Positions 21,578-34,899 are shown, counted from the first letter of the stretch. The stretch is 64,000 bases of DNA from Welwitschia mirabilis (GCA_051453625.1 JBOZIK010000001.1:150599690-150663689), one strand, 5' to 3'. Numbers and translations: made by a program. Notes: generated by a model from the letters alone, not told the origin.

Positions 21578-23224
21578 TGTTATGATATGAATTTATGCAA
21601 TTCTTAAGTTCTTAGGATAAATATGTAAATTATAAAACTTAAAAAATACACATACTAGTATAAACAGAAGTTCATCCAAATGTTATAATCCTAACAAAGG
21701 CACTAGGCTTAGAGTTATAAAATTGATTTCTAAAGGTATTTTTTTCTTTTTATCTTTTAATAATTGAAAGTAAATAACAAAGTAAAATGCAATGCAAAGT
21801 AAATGAAGATGAAATACAAATGAAAGTGGAATGAATTCTATTAGATCCTAATTCTCCTATTATAAGAACTAGATTCTCTATAATTAAAATCAATTAAGAA
21901 GAGTACTTTACTTAATCCTAATCAATATGAAATATTAGTTATATCAAATAGAATATGGAATAAAATGTGAAATGGAAATAAAACAAAAATGCAAATGTAA
22001 ACTAACAGAATCACCCTTGATAAAGATTGACCTTATGATATAAATAAATTATAGAATTATCACTTAAACTATAACCAACTTAAATCATAAGGGAGTTAAA
22101 CATGATTGAATTGAAAAGAGTATTTAAATTGATCATAGGACTTTATGTTCTCTTACAACAAACTAGTAGCACCTTAATGGAAGAGACTCAATCTAATACC
22201 AAGGGAACTTCTCTCTGTAGCAAATGGGCCTCTTGTCTTTCAATCTTCTATTACAAGCATATCAGATATAAAAGATGGAAATAGAAGTGAATAAGAGGAA
22301 ATTTATTTATAGTTTTACATTAAATTTCTAGAAGCTTAACCCTAGAAGTTAGAAAAGAAACCCTAATAGTCCAAATAGGTCACATGGCCCTATTATAAAG
22401 ATAAATTTTTCTAGTCATAGAAAAGTAGTTATCTTTCTGACTATCATGAGGATGATAGAGGGGATGTCACTCTATGTTAAAAGGTACTCTATCAGCTTTG
22501 AGCCCTATTATTAACCCCATAGTATTTTTCCAGATCAGCAGCGTTATCATTCTATCTTTTGTGGGGATGACAGAGGGGACGACAAGCTTCTTCATCTCTA
22601 ATCTCATCGAGGAATTAATATTTTGCATGGTAAATTCTTCTTCTAAAGTATGTAGTATTAAAATAGGCTAAGAATCACATTTTTCAATGNNNNNNNNNNN
22701 NNNNNNNNNNNNNNNNNNNNNNNNNNNNNNNNNNNNNNNNNNNNNNNNNNNNNNNNNNNNNNNNNNNNNNNNNNNNNNNNNNNNNNNNNNNNNNNNNNNN
22801 NNNNNNNNNNNNNNNNNNNNNNNNNNNNNNNNNNNNNNNNNNNNNNNNNNNNNNNNNNNNNNNNNNNNNNNNNNNNNNNNNNNNNNNNNNNNNNNNNNNN
22901 NNNNNNNNNNNNNNNNNNNNNNNNNNNNNNNNNNNNNNNNNNNNNNNNNNNNNNNNNNNNNNNNNNNNNNNNNNNNNNNNNNNNNNNNNNNNNNNNNNNN
23001 NNNNNNNNNNNNNNNNNNNNNNNNNNNNNNNNNNNNNNNNNNNNNNNNNNNNNNNNNNNNTCTTCTTCTAAAGTATGTAGTATTAAAATAGGCTAAGAAT
23101 CACATTTTTCAATGATCATCCTTTAGTTCTCCATAATCATCAATATTTCATCCAAACTTATGTAGATTTCCTATAAAAGCACTCAAAATACATGATTAAA
23201 TTCCTAAAAATTGGCATCACAACC
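21578..23224 (-). repeat. G1 5' LTR (contains N gap)
   Basis: Starts TGTTATGATATGAATTTATG at 21578 and ends near 23224 (ATTGGCATCAC motif shared with the G2 and G4 LTR ends). It keeps a TATA-like ATTTATTTATAG (plus) at 22304-22315 and two GTC/GATGAC-type motif copies near 22430 and 22545. Confidence 0.75.
22690..23060. other. Assembly gap (371 N) with duplicated flanks
   Basis: The 54 bp before the gap (22636-22689) are repeated exactly after it (23061-23114). Confidence 0.95.
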
Positions 23225-24147
23225 ATAAGAAAATCTTTTAAAAAATACAAGTGTAGATGATATATTTAATTTATTCTATAATCTCTATTACTTTTGTTTT
23301 AGAAATAAATGCAAACATTTTCTATTAGATATTTATTTTTATACTTACTTATTAGTTAATTTTATTTAAGGATTTTGTAGAATATTTCAACCTAATTATA
23401 ATCTTAGAAATAAGGTTTATTATTTGGATATAATTTCTCCAGTTAACTTGGTCTAAGTTATTAATTATTATTTTTTGTTATTTAGAAATAAATAGTACAT
23501 AGTATTTCTAATATAGAATGAATCTCAGGAAGCATATCTTTACATATATTAAGTCTAATACCATATTTGTGAAAATTAATTAATGCACTCAGTATGAATT
23601 TTTCCCCTTAATTTTGTATCTTCACTATAAAAAATGTACATACATCATTATGCTCAATCTTAGCCTACATTAGAATTTGAGTAAATTTAATGATAGAACT
23701 ATGCATAAGTTATGAAATATTTTGAATAAAGGAGTAGTTTATAAGCTCTTTTGAATTGAATTATAAGTGAATGTTGCATTTTTGCCATAGTTCCTCACCT
23801 CTCTTATTAAATCGTTTAAAGTGTTTTTTTATTTATAATTATTTTAAATTAATTATAATTAAAATGAAAAATTTATTCTTGAGAGATTTATTTTTTAAGT
23901 CAGATCTTTACACAAGAAAATCAATATTTTTCTTAAGTCAAGTGGAACATTCTTTTAGAAAATTTATAATAGCAAAATTTAAAAGATTACAAAAATAGTC
24001 TATAAATTATCAAATGTCTTTTACCTTACAATCCATTAATTTACCTTTAAGAAGAATAATGTCATACTATGTTTAGTAATTAACTTAATTATTTTTAAAC
24101 TTTCTTTATTTTATTTTAGTTTCATCTATTAATCTAAGGTCCCACAC
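23225..24147. other. AT-rich sequence, nothing recognised
   Basis: Lies between the G1 LTR and the Cop2 3' LTR. About three quarters A+T, no ORF with coding character, no repeat family recognised. It may be old decayed repeat or the original insertion landscape. Confidence 0.6.
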
Positions 24148-25740
24148 TATTGATTGTAGAACTTAAAGGGAATAGATGAATGAGTTTCCAAAAAAACAAT
24201 TCTAATAATAAGATTTACTAAATAAAAACTAACTATTATAAGAAATTAAAATTGTTAAAATGAAAACTCTTACTAAAATAAAGTTGTTTTCCAACATGGG
24301 TAGTCCAAACAAAAAGGGTCAAATCATAGACCTATTTAAATCATGTTGCTTTCTTAAAATGCATGGTTGTTGGCTTATCACCACTTGTACAAGTCTTTTA
24401 TTACAACTACTTACTTCTTGTAACATAACCAACTCAACCAACCAAGGTTTGATTATGATTTTAGGCTTATCACTACCTTCAAAATCATAATACAATGGAT
24501 TTTCCCCTTGCGAGATGGCCAACTAAACATTTTAAGGTTTACATGTTACGCTTTCATGTGTAGCACTAATTTTACAATTAAGGTATCTCTTCTAAGAGCA
24601 TACTAGAATTTACAATTTTGGAATTTTTAATGAGACCTAATAACACAAAGCCTCTTACAAGACAAGATGAAATGAGAAATAAAATATGAAGATAGAAAAG
24701 ATTATATGATAATTTTAAGTTTTCACTTCTATATTACAATAAATTACAAAAATAATAAGGTAGAAAAATGACATGTAAGATAGTTCTGTGATAAAGATAA
24801 GATTTTTTAAGAAGTAAATGTAAAAATAAAATCATATTATGGATTACATCCATTCTTATCTTTACAACATAATAGTGGTAAGGTTTCTTATTAACAAGTG
24901 ATGAGGCCTTTGATTCTCTTACATGATGTTATATCTTAGCTATAATAGCTTCCTTGGATTTATTATTATATCTAAAGCATGTAATCAATCCTTTCAACAA
25001 AGATTATATATCTAATCTATTCCAAATAATGATCAAAAGAATATATAATACTATAGTTGATCATTTCAACTTGTGATTAGTTTACTATATCTATTCATTC
25101 CCATTTTTTCTCATGCATTCTTATTTGATTATTCATTTAGTGATTCCTTTAAAGATCACTTATAAATGACTTGTATAATATCTAAATAGCTAAGTTTGAG
25201 GTGTAAATATCTTGGGTATTGCTCAAATGGCTAGGTTCTATTCTTGGAATGCATATTTTATTTTTCTAATGTGATAGATTATAGATGTTTTTAAAAACTA
25301 TAGATGTATTCAGGTGTTGTCAACAACTTCTTTGAGTGTGAACATATTTAATCTATTGTCATTTCTTGATTCTATGTAGATGTCTTTAATCTTAGTAGAT
25401 TTCTTCAAGTCTTGTAAACTTCTTTATTATGTGTGGATATCTTTAATGTGTACTAATTCTTTATCACTTATTCAATTTGGTTAACATGTATTTTTATTCT
25501 AGTGAATGCCTTCTATAAAATTTTTACAAATTGGTCAAGACATGTTTAATATCTATAAACATCTTCATAGTTTGTGGACATCTTCATTTAATGTTGATTT
25601 CTTCATAATTTGTAAACATTTTTCAACCTTGTAAATGTGTTTGAATAACTTAGATGATATTCCATTTTCTGTGATCCTTGTACGCATACAATTATTGATT
25701 TGAAAAATTTAGCATATCAAAATAAAATAGATCAATAATA
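24148..25740 (-). repeat. Cop2 3' LTR (about 1593 bp)
   Basis: Low-coordinate end TATTGATTGTAGAACT aligns without gaps to TGTGGATCATTGAACT at 43950. High-coordinate end TCAATAATA faces the purine tract. It carries the same series as the 5' LTR: GGCTTATCACCACTTGTACA, AATAACTTAGATGATATTCC and many ATGTCTTTA-type units (about 25285-25650). Confidence 0.8.
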
Positions 25741-25756
25741 TTTTCCTTTTTTATCA
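25741..25756 (-). other. Cop2 polypurine tract
   Basis: The minus strand reads GATAAAAAAGGAAAA immediately before the 3' LTR. Confidence 0.65.
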
Positions 25757-26790
25757 TCTCTAAAACATTACAAATTAGCTAGTATCATCCACTCTAATAC
25801 TATATTTAAAAGTTATATTTAAATAGTAAATTTCCATTTTCATATCATAGTAGTAAAAAGTCACATTAATAAAAAATTTTAAGTACTTTAATTAAAATTT
25901 TCATTAAGTAAAATTACATGAATAAAAACAAAATGATGAGTTAACATACACAAAGATTTATATTGGCACAACTTAAATAAATTAGAATGAAATGCAATGA
26001 AGTATAAATAAATAACATACTAGCATAATGATGCATAGTTAAATACAATGAGTTATCTCCAAATATCACTGCCATAATAAGCATATGAAGATATTTCTCT
26101 AGTCTAAGCTGATTTCATCTCTACTACATCTATCGTCTTTACCTTCTTCCTCTATTAACTCGATTTGCGTTCCTCCCTATTTGGCATCATTAAAGAAGTA
26201 GTTATTAGAAGATACATCTAAATATAAATGATGCACTATATGATTGATTATCATCATTGTCATTAGTTTTACCATGTTATCTAGAAGAAGACCTCTAACA
26301 TGTACCATGTTAAGAGGAGATTTCTATTTAGAACCTAACTTGAGTGTGTTACCCATTCCTGCTTATATGTCCTGCTTTCCATCTTATCTAAAAGTAGATT
26401 TGTGAAGTATGAATGTGTAAAATAAACTAGAGGTTACCTCTTATGCAAACTCTGATAGTCATCCTAGTACATGCACTAGTGATGGATGAATGTATGAAGG
26501 TTTCTCACTAGTGGCTATTGCTTTTGTCTTCATATTTTTAATGTAGTAGAATAATTGGCTCTGTGAGATGCATCTAGACCACTAAATAACTCCTTAGATA
26601 CTTCCTATATCTCCCTCTAGATGGTGTTACCCTATGCATGTGGAGAATCATATCCATGTTCTAAGTCATACTCTATGCTCCTTGGAGGTCTTTCCTTCTT
26701 TTCTTCTATTCCATTGCTATTGTTCTACTATTCACTACTTTCTAATCACATATATAAACCCATGTTTTTAAATTCTAATAATGGTTTTTG
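25757..26790 (-). other. Cop2 internal remainder, unrecognised
   Basis: AT-rich. No RT, RNase H or gag motif seen in any frame. By position it is the 3' end of the Cop2 interior left of the G3 insertion. Confidence 0.5.
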
Positions 26791-26795
26791 CTCCT
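26791..26795. repeat. Target-site duplication of G3, left copy (CTCCT)
   Basis: CTCCT here and again at 38976-38980, directly outside the two LTRs. Confidence 0.85.
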
Positions 26796-27888
26796 TATTG
26801 TGATGTATATTTATGCAATGTTTATGTCCTAAGTAGAATCCTATTAATCACAAATATAATGCACAACACAACACACCAATATAAATGGGAGTGACTTAAA
26901 TGTCATAATTCATTGAAGGCTAAATAAGATAGCCGCTTTCCACAAAGAAAAACTTGCACACTAATCTACAAAAATAACTTGTAATGCATGAAATTAAAAT
27001 ATAATATACTCATGCAATGCTAACCTAGGAAAAGGAAACAACAATGCACTTAACCTAAACTAACCAAGCATAACCTTGACAAAGGTTGTCCTCATAACCT
27101 ATATCACTAGAGAAACTGTCATTGGATCAGAAGTAACATAAGCTATGAGGATGAGAAACAATCACACATTGAAATTAGAAAAAGAAGTATCTTGTATTAA
27201 TTGCGAACCACATCTATGTTACAAAGTAGTCGCATCTCAATGAAGGAAACGCCACCTAACCCCAAGGAAATTATCTCTCTACAACTATAAGGATGGATCT
27301 CTAGTCCTTTGATCTCTTGTCATAAGAATTTTAGATGCAAATGAAGACAAGCAAAAGTNNNNNNNNNNNNNNNNNNNNNNNNNNNNNAGCACATAACAAC
27401 ATAGATAGAAGTGCACAGGTAAATTGTAATGGTCATGCAAGGAAAAATAAAAAATACATGTGATATAAGTTAGGTAAATGTTTTGTACAAATGTTATAAT
27501 AATATCATCTAGTTGTCCATCTAGATAATAGAAGAGAAAATTCCATGTCATAATTAATCCACATTAATTATCAAGTTGATTATAGTCAGCATCCCTATTA
27601 GTACTACTTACTCAATTGTTTATACAGTTATCTGAATGATTAGATGGATGATGATCTTTAATAGTTATTAAATCAATGCATGAGCATCAATTTTTTATAG
27701 GAAGTTATCTTAGAAATGTAAAGTATTTAAAATAGCTCAAAATGTTATAAATCATTACGGAGATTATATGTTTTTGTTTTTTTCATCTCAGCTCTCCATT
27801 ATCATGGAAATCAAGCATTTACTTATCTATTAACCTATAAAACCACTCAAAATACCCTATCAAATATGTGTAAGTTAGTGGCTTAACA
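26796..27888 (-). repeat. G3 3' LTR (29-N gap inside)
   Basis: Starts TATTGTGATGTATATTTATG against TGTTGTTGTGCATATTTATG in the partner and ends AACA at 27888. It shares the ATGTTTATGTCCTAAGTAGA and ACACAACACACCAATATA(A/G)AT segments. Confidence 0.9.
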
Positions 27889-27905
27889 TAGATCCCCACT
27901 TAGCC
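27889..27905 (-). other. G3 polypurine tract
   Basis: The minus strand reads GGCTAAGTGGGGATCTA next to the LTR start. The same place in G4 reads GGCTAAGTAGAGGGCTA. Confidence 0.7.
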
Positions 27906-28479
27906 TTATCAATCCCTAACAAAACTAGGTTGTAAATCATGTTTGCGAGCCAACTTATTAAATAATAATATAGTTAAAATACTTAAGGTAATAATCTCGG
28001 AAAGATTTATAGATTTAATAGAAATATATTATAAATTTTGAAAAAATTGAAAAAATAAATATTTCACCTGCCAAAAGCTCAGCCAGTTGGTTGTTCGGGA
28101 CATCGTTCAGATGATGGAGGGGATGACAGGCTCAAAAAAAGTTTTTAAAATATGGAACCTATAATAGAATTTTTACTTTTACAGATAATCAAGTAGAGTT
28201 ATAAAATAGCCTCCCACTGAATTAAGTAGTCATGAATAGAAAATTTATCCAAGTAAAGTAAAATATATCCTCATCATAACATATGAATATTAAAAGATAG
28301 GCATGAAAAATTAGATTCAAATAAGTACACCATGATGGAAAAATAAAGTATCTATAACATATTAAAAGAGAGTTTTTTAGTACAAAAGATGTATGTAAGG
28401 GGAGATATAAAATAACAATATAAAATCATTTCCCTTCTTTATACATGATAAATTATGGCTTGGCAGCTAGTTCAAGAGT

Positions 28480-29440
28480 AGGGGGGAAGAAGAAGATTGC
28501 TTAGGGTCTATAAGAAAATGGAGGTTCAAGGGTGTGGAAATCGATCTGACTATCTCATCTCATTAGACACGTACAACTCAAGAATATCTACAGTCACAAT
28601 CTATTAAATGAAAATGACATTTTGGTGCATGTCAACAATCTACTCCTTAGTGTACTCTACTCTCCTCTCAACAGTTAGGACCCTATGTTCTAAAGTCTGG
28701 ATCCTCTGATTAAGTAACTGGATACTTTGTTAATGAAAACTCTAATGATCTTGGGGGTCTTATCCAGGAGAGCCTGAATCTACTCAAGTGATGCTCTAAC
28801 TATGGGTTTCTATACCTAACATCTCTCTACCTTTTCTAGAACTTATATACCTATGTTCTGTAGATAGTGAACAGAAGTCTAAATGCGTAATAATCACTGC
28901 TTGCCCATGGGCTCTGGTATCCCAAACTGTTTAAAAAGTGCTGAGAGAAGGCATAGATAACCAAGTATCTAGAGTTGTCATGCCTCTACCATGGATCTGA
29001 GTATCCTCCAGATAAATGTAGAAAGGTTCATCTACTTCCCCTATCTAAAAGCTTCTAAAATCTAAAGATACGCTATCATGATATGACTGTTATTAAAGGA
29101 TGGACTGATGTTATGACCCATGGTATTGTAGAACTCCCTCATCTCTGTTATGTAATATGAGTCATGTGCATATATAATCCATTAAATTCATAAATATATC
29201 AATCTCTGGTTCATGTTAAGCTTAATATAGCTCATAAAATTACTAAAATATCATTCAACATAGATACTAGCTATCTGAATGATCAAGGAATGACCATGTT
29301 AAGGTGGCAAATGTATGGGCTTCACACGTTCTATTTCTAGCTCAACTATAGGACCCACCTCCTACTCTACTACCTCATCCTAAGTCTTGATCTATCTAGC
29401 TCTATATGTATGAACCCTACTCAATCGAAAACACTAAAAT
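28480..29440 (-). pseudogene. G3 post-integrase ORF resembling 'putative plant transposon protein'
   Basis: The minus strand from about 29440 gives an interrupted frame with NQRLIYL, then YAHDSYYITEMREFYNTMGH, SPSFNNSHIMIAYL, ILEAFR and MNLSTFIWRILRSMVEA, followed by GYLCLLSALFKQFGIPEPMG. The layout (Y-x-x-I-L-E-A-x-R-x-G-K-x-x-N-L, then L-L-x-x-L-F-x-x-F-G-I) is that of the PF20167-like protein also found in Cop1, and the C-terminal part has heptad-like Leu/Ile spacing. It lies where Athila elements carry an env-like ORF, but I see no signal peptide or membrane segment. The matching region of G2 and G4 is about 1.8 kb shorter and has no such ORF. Family call from memory, function unknown. 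Confidence 0.5.
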
Positions 29441-32100
29441 AATCATCATGCAAAAATAGAAAGACGCATTAAAAATGTCAAATAGATGCATAATTATAAC
29501 CCCTGAAATTAATAAAAAAGCTATGAAAAATACTTGAAAATATTCCTATCCCCCTCTAAAAGTTGCAATGCATTCCAAATTACTAAAACATGAGAGGAAA
29601 AAATGAAGAATATGCAAAAATTTCAAAAATTACATTTTTAGTGGACCCCACAAGAAGTGAAAATTCAAAGTACTCAAATTAAAAAAAAATCTAATTAGTA
29701 AAGTCATAGAAAACATCAAACTGATCAATTTTGCCTAAAAAACCATGATGTTTCGAACTACAATCTGCAAGAAAACAAGTGTGAAAGGTGGAAATTTGAA
29801 AATACTTTATAAAACACAAAAATATTCATAACTCAAAAAATATGTGGTAAAATTCAAATCTATAATTCCTAAAATGAAGAGCATGAAAAACTAAATAATA
29901 TATGTGAAAACTTCATGTCAAAAGGTTGAAAAATAAGAGAAAAAAGTAAAATACAAGATAAGAGAGAAATATACCTCATTTTAAAAAATTTATTGAAATC
30001 TAATAAATCTGGATACAAAATATAGTGGGACAAGTTCTAAAATGCTAGCATAAGCTAGAGGGATTGTCATCCCTTGAAGGAATAGGCAAAAATAATGAAG
30101 AAACAAGGAAAAATAAGGAAAAAGAGTTTTGACCATAGTTTTATAGCACTTTATCTAGTCGCATCATTCGGTTGACAGCTGTAGGATGACTCTCAAAAAA
30201 AATTAGACTGTTATTTGTCCAGTGTTATCTAGATGATGAAGTAAATGAAAGGGCATGAAAAGGATTTTATAAAGAAAAATATCAACCAAAAAACTTAGGC
30301 TCAGATATGATTATTTATGTAGCAGTTTTGAACAGAAAAACTCAGAAAGACAAAAAATCAGATAAAAAACCAAGAAAATTAAAGGAAAATAGACAAACAT
30401 ATAGGAAATGAAAAAAATTATGGCTGAAGAAAATAGATTATCCACAAATTTGCTCAAAAAGAAAAGGAAATCATGATAAAATTAGAACTCTTATAAGCTA
30501 CAAGGGAACTCATAAAACTAAGAATTGAAAAGATATTTTTTAGAGTTTTTAATTGCTCACTAAAAAATGATTTAACATGAAAGAATAGATAAAAACTAAT
30601 AAATGATTAAGGTCCTATCAAAGAATTAAAAATTGCATAAATAACTTGAATTCCTAAACTCAAAATTCAAAGAAATGCAAAGTGAAATAGGACACAAGGA
30701 ACAAGGAGATGATTGTTTACCTATCCTAAGTACTAACCTAGTAAACTCCCAAGTAAGACATCATAATATCATCTAAGTAAATATGCATAATGAAATATAT
30801 ATTCTTCATAAATTTTATGTGAAAAAACAGTGGTTATGACAATAGTCAAAGCTTCAAGTGCATAGAATAATGAATGTCAAAATCAAAAGTTATTAAGAAA
30901 TGAACTCACCCGCTCTCATCCTATAAATACATCCAAATCTTCAAAAGTAAAATGACCAAGTGGGAATACTAAGAGTCTAAAAAACAAGTAATACCTCTGA
31001 TAAAACTAGGAATACCACTAATTCCCAGCCTTAATTTTTTTTTTTTAAATCCATGATCAAGGAAGTGCAACCACTGTCAGAGGAGTAGGAACCCACAAAG
31101 CATGGTCAATTGACCTTCTAGTGGAGTTCCCATAGCTACCAATACTGCCAAAGGTTCTTTTCGGAAATATATACCCCAGTATCATAAGACATCATAGTGA
31201 GCATGTATTTTTTTTTAAAGAACAAGATATAATAGCTCATTATCATTATTTTAAAAAATTCCTACATAATCATACACTAAAAAGAACGAAGGTGAATAAG
31301 TGAGATAAAAGAGAGAAAAGAGCACTTCCAAGTAACCAAAGACCTTAACACCATTAAAAAAGACATAAGAAACCAAGGCATCTTCATTCAAATGCAGGCC
31401 ATAGACATAGAAATGTCTCAAGATTAGATGAATTTAATCTTATCACTATAAAAGCCTAAGTATGAATACTAGTTATGAAACTTTATAAAGCAATACATAA
31501 GTCAAGTTTGAATTATGATCAGGTAACATCATAATATCAACCAAAGGAGTAGACTAAAAAAGAACTTAAACAATGATAGGGAGAAAGTTCTCCTCATTGA
31601 GAGGAACCTCTAAAACAAGTGCTTCTACCATGTTTATGGTTTTATCTAAAGATCCTTTATATATTTTTAACTATTATCCTTTAACCTTTTGAATTTCTTT
31701 AGTATCTAAGTCTAAAATATTAACTGAGCCATTAAGATGTAATTTCTCTATAAGATAAGGACATAACTATTTAGAGGTTAACTTGTTATTCAAAAGATGA
31801 ACTCTAATGTTGTATAATAAGACAAGTTGACTAGGTTTAAACTTTTTATGTAATATCTTTTTATCATGTTTGAACTTTGCTTAGGCTTTATGGATTAGTT
31901 AATAATGTATGGCATGAGTTATTTTTCATCAAGATGGTCTAATTAGGCTAATCTATCCTTAAGGTTTTCATGAAAATTCACAAGATTAAGTTGATGAGAT
32001 GTACGATAAGAATTATAACATACATTAATAAGTAATATACAAACTTTACCATATATAAGTTCATAAAATGAAAAACCAAGAGAAGTATATCAAGTAGTAT
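29441..32100 (-). other. G3 non-coding block between integrase and extra ORF
   Basis: A-rich, no coding frame. 30700-31440 is shared with G2 (about 5400-5775), G4 (61790-62537) and G1 (1-360). It includes AGTGCAACCACTGTCAGAGG at 31065 and the TAGCTACC...CATAAGACATCATAGTGA stretch at 31132-31200. Confidence 0.7.
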
Positions 32101-32122
32101 GGTAATCTTAAATTATATCATT

Positions 32123-32409
32123 AAGTTTAGAAGCACATGACTTTTTATTAATAAAGATAAGTTTATGTAATATTTTCTTTATTTCTCTATTAGAATTTTT
32201 AGCCTATCCATTTGTTNNNNNNNNNNNNNNNNNNNNNNNNNNNNNNNNNNNNNNNNNNNNNNNNNNNNNNNNNNNNNNNNNNNNNNNNNNNNNNNNNNNN
32301 NNNNNNNNNNNNNNNNAGTTTAGAAGCACATGACTTTTTATTAATAAATATAAGTTTATGTAATATTTTATTTATTTCTCTATTAGCATTTTTAGCCTAT
32401 CCATTTGTT
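32123..32409. other. 100-N gap (32217-32316) with about 93-bp duplicated flanks
   Basis: AGTTTAGAAGCACATGACTT through CCTATCCATTTGTT lies on both sides of the gap with three base differences. Confidence 0.9.
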
Positions 32410-32931
32410 CAAGGGTGATAAGCATAAGGTACTTTGTGTTCTATACTAATGGAAAAAAGAAGTTTCTTATAATAAAATAATTATCCTAATCACTAATGAT
32501 AACTCTAAGAAAATCAAATCTCTAAAAGATATGAGTTCTAAAAAAATGATAAACTGTTTGAGCATTATTCAAAAAAGTAGGTATGACTTTAACCCATTTA
32601 GCAACATAATCCACAATCACTAAAATGTAATGCTTATCAGAAGAAGATGGATCAATAGGGCCTATGAAATCAATATCTAAACAATCAAAAGGCTCACACT
32701 TAAGAATAGATCTAAGAGGTGTTTCCTGTAAATAAATAAGGCTACTATAACACTGACAATGATTATACCTTCTAGAAAAACCAAAAGAATCATAAAAAGA
32801 AAAGGCCAATAAAAACCAAAATTGAGGATTTTTATCATTGTTGTATATCCACTAAAATATCTTCCACAAATACCACCATGACAAAGATGAAGTATTTTAG
32901 GTATTTTCCAGTCATACACACATTTTCTCAT
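32410..32931 (-). pseudogene. G3 integrase remnant
   Basis: Zinc-binding part at 32931-32740: LCHGGICGRYFSGYTTMIKI then GFYWPFLF. Catalytic core at 32720-32522: CEPFDCLDIDFIGPIDPSSS and YILVIVDYVAKWVKVIPTFL, holding the first catalytic Asp (D-F-x-G-P) and the V-D-Y-V-x-K-W box. The distal core (second Asp and Glu) continues toward 32100 in broken frames. A frameshift separates the two domains near 32740. Confidence 0.85.
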
Positions 32932-33278
32932 GATTTAGTCTTTTTACCTATGATACAAATGTGGCTCTACCCCCTTATATTCACTTATCCTATGAAAAAA
33001 ATATTTAATTTAATTATAGGTCTAGTGTTATAGTGTTTTCATAGTTACAAAATAGTTAACAATGTCTACATATCAAGGAGGAAGATGAGAAGAAGATACA
33101 ATAAAAAGCTACTCATGAGGAAAAGAATCATTAATTATAGAATTATCTAGAGGAGGAGGAAGTCAAGATAAGTGATCAGCAACACATTTATGCTTTCCTA
33201 CTTTATTTATGATAGTCAAATTAAATTCTTGCATAAGAAGGATCCATATAATCAAACATTCATTAGAATCTTTCTTGG

Positions 33279-33509
33279 TCATGAGGTAATGAATGGTATC
33301 ATGGCAGTGTAAACATTTGTACAAAAGCCTAAAAGATAATGTCTAAAAGAATCAAGGCAAAAGATAATGGCTAGCATCTCTTTCTCTATAGTAGCATAGT
33401 TCATTTGAGTTCTAGACAAAGATTTGCTATGATAAGATATAACTTTAAAATCATTCTCATATTTTTGATAAATAACCCAACCCATAACAAAATTACTCAC
33501 ATCATACAT
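33279..33509 (-). pseudogene. G3 RNase H remnant
   Basis: Uninterrupted 76-codon stretch with NFVMGWVIYQKYENDFKVI, YHSKSLSRTQMNYATIEKEM and LAIIFCLDSFRHYLLGF: the gypsy RNase H signature (Y-x-S-x-x-L, Y-x-x-x-E-K-E-x-L-A). The first catalytic Asp of C-D-A-S is read as Y-D-V-S, so Asp is kept. It is the least decayed domain of the element. Confidence 0.85.
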
Positions 33510-33599
33510 AAGCTTAAAATATAGTTCCTAATAGGGTCCCTTTCCTATAGGAGCATAAGACATCTTACATTTAAGTCTATCGAAAGAAAGTTAACAAGA

Positions 33600-34420
33600 T
33601 TCATTCCATTCAAATTTAACTTCTTTCTCTAGTAATGAGTGAAAAGGTTTTTAGATATTAGCATAATTATTAATGAACTAATGGTAAAAACCACAATGAC
33701 CAAGAAAAGATCTAAACTATTTAATATTTATAGGGGGATTTAAGTTTTAAATAATACCAACTTTAGAATCATTCATCCTAATCCCTTCTTACGAGATATG
33801 ATGACCTAAAACAATTCCACTTTCTACAAGAAATAGACTCCTTTCCCAACTTAAGTGTAGGCCACTAGAAATGCAACGGTTTAAGACATTCTCTAATTAA
33901 TTTAAAATTTGGTTAAATTTTTTAGCATAAATAGAGAATTCATTCATAAAAATATCAATGAAATCCTCAAGAATATCAAAAAAGATACCCATCATAGCAC
34001 GCTGAAAAGTACTAAAAGCATCACAAAGTCCAAAAGACATGCATGTAAATGCAAATGTACCAAAAGGAAAAGTAAAAGTGGTTTTGGCTTGATTTTTACT
34101 AGTAATGCAAACCTAATTATAACCACTATAACCATTAAGAAAATAATAAAAAGTATAACCCTAAATCATATTAATAATTTGATTAAGAAAAGGCAAAGAA
34201 TAGTGGTTTTTTCAGTTACTTTATTACATTTTCTAAAGTCTATACACATTCTCTGTTTCCATTTTTTTTTGGAACTACTATCAAGGGACTAATCCACTCA
34301 CTATCAGCAATTAAATAAACGATTCTAGCATCTATTAATTTTATGAGTTCATTTTTTATAGTTTGTTTAAGGGTTGAATTAAGTATACATTGGGGTTGTC
34401 TCACAAGTTTAGCCTTTTTT
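33600..34420 (-). pseudogene. G3 reverse transcriptase remnant (catalytic site lost)
   Basis: The minus strand shows SEWISPLIVVPKK and MCIDFRK (34310-34220), the M-P/S-F-G-L-C-D-A box near 34045-34010, and the catalytic box near 33950-33925 read as DIFMNEFSIYA, in which the F-M-D-D pair has become Asn-Glu. Then GHCGFYH near 33700. Multiple stops. It was the RNA-dependent DNA polymerase of the element. Confidence 0.85.
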
Positions 34421-34899
34421 TTAAGGTAGATTTTATGTTGAATAATGGAAGTAGGTATGGCTATCCAATCATTCTAGGACTAAGCAAATTCATTAACCTT
34501 AGATTATAAAGTAGAGACTAGAATCGATTCTTATTGATAATTAAATGCTTATTTAGGTCACTATTTAAGAAAATGTATTTCAATCCATTGTCTAAGGTTT
34601 TTAGATCAGATTTAAGCTTAGATTTTTAGTTTCCATAAAATTTAAAGGATAACAGACTGCCATCTTAGATTTTTATCTTAGACTATAGTCTAAAAATTAG
34701 TAGTAAATGACCATTCTCAAGTTAAGAAATCTCAGGTCTACTAAATTCTCAGACTTCTACATTATTGACAGACTTAGACTCTCTACTCTCTAGATCATAA
34801 AATTTAATTTTCAGAGGGTCAAAATCAAATTGATCTTCAAAAACATACAATCTATTTACTTCCATTTTATCATCAAACAAGGTTATTTTGTGAGGCATG

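Noticed and set aside
22687-23091. Open frame 22687-23091
   Set aside because: It is N sequence plus a few codons beyond the gap.
26599-26810. Possible small membrane protein 26621-26803
   Set aside because: Hydrophobic only because of T-rich codons; no start context, conservation or neighbouring element function.
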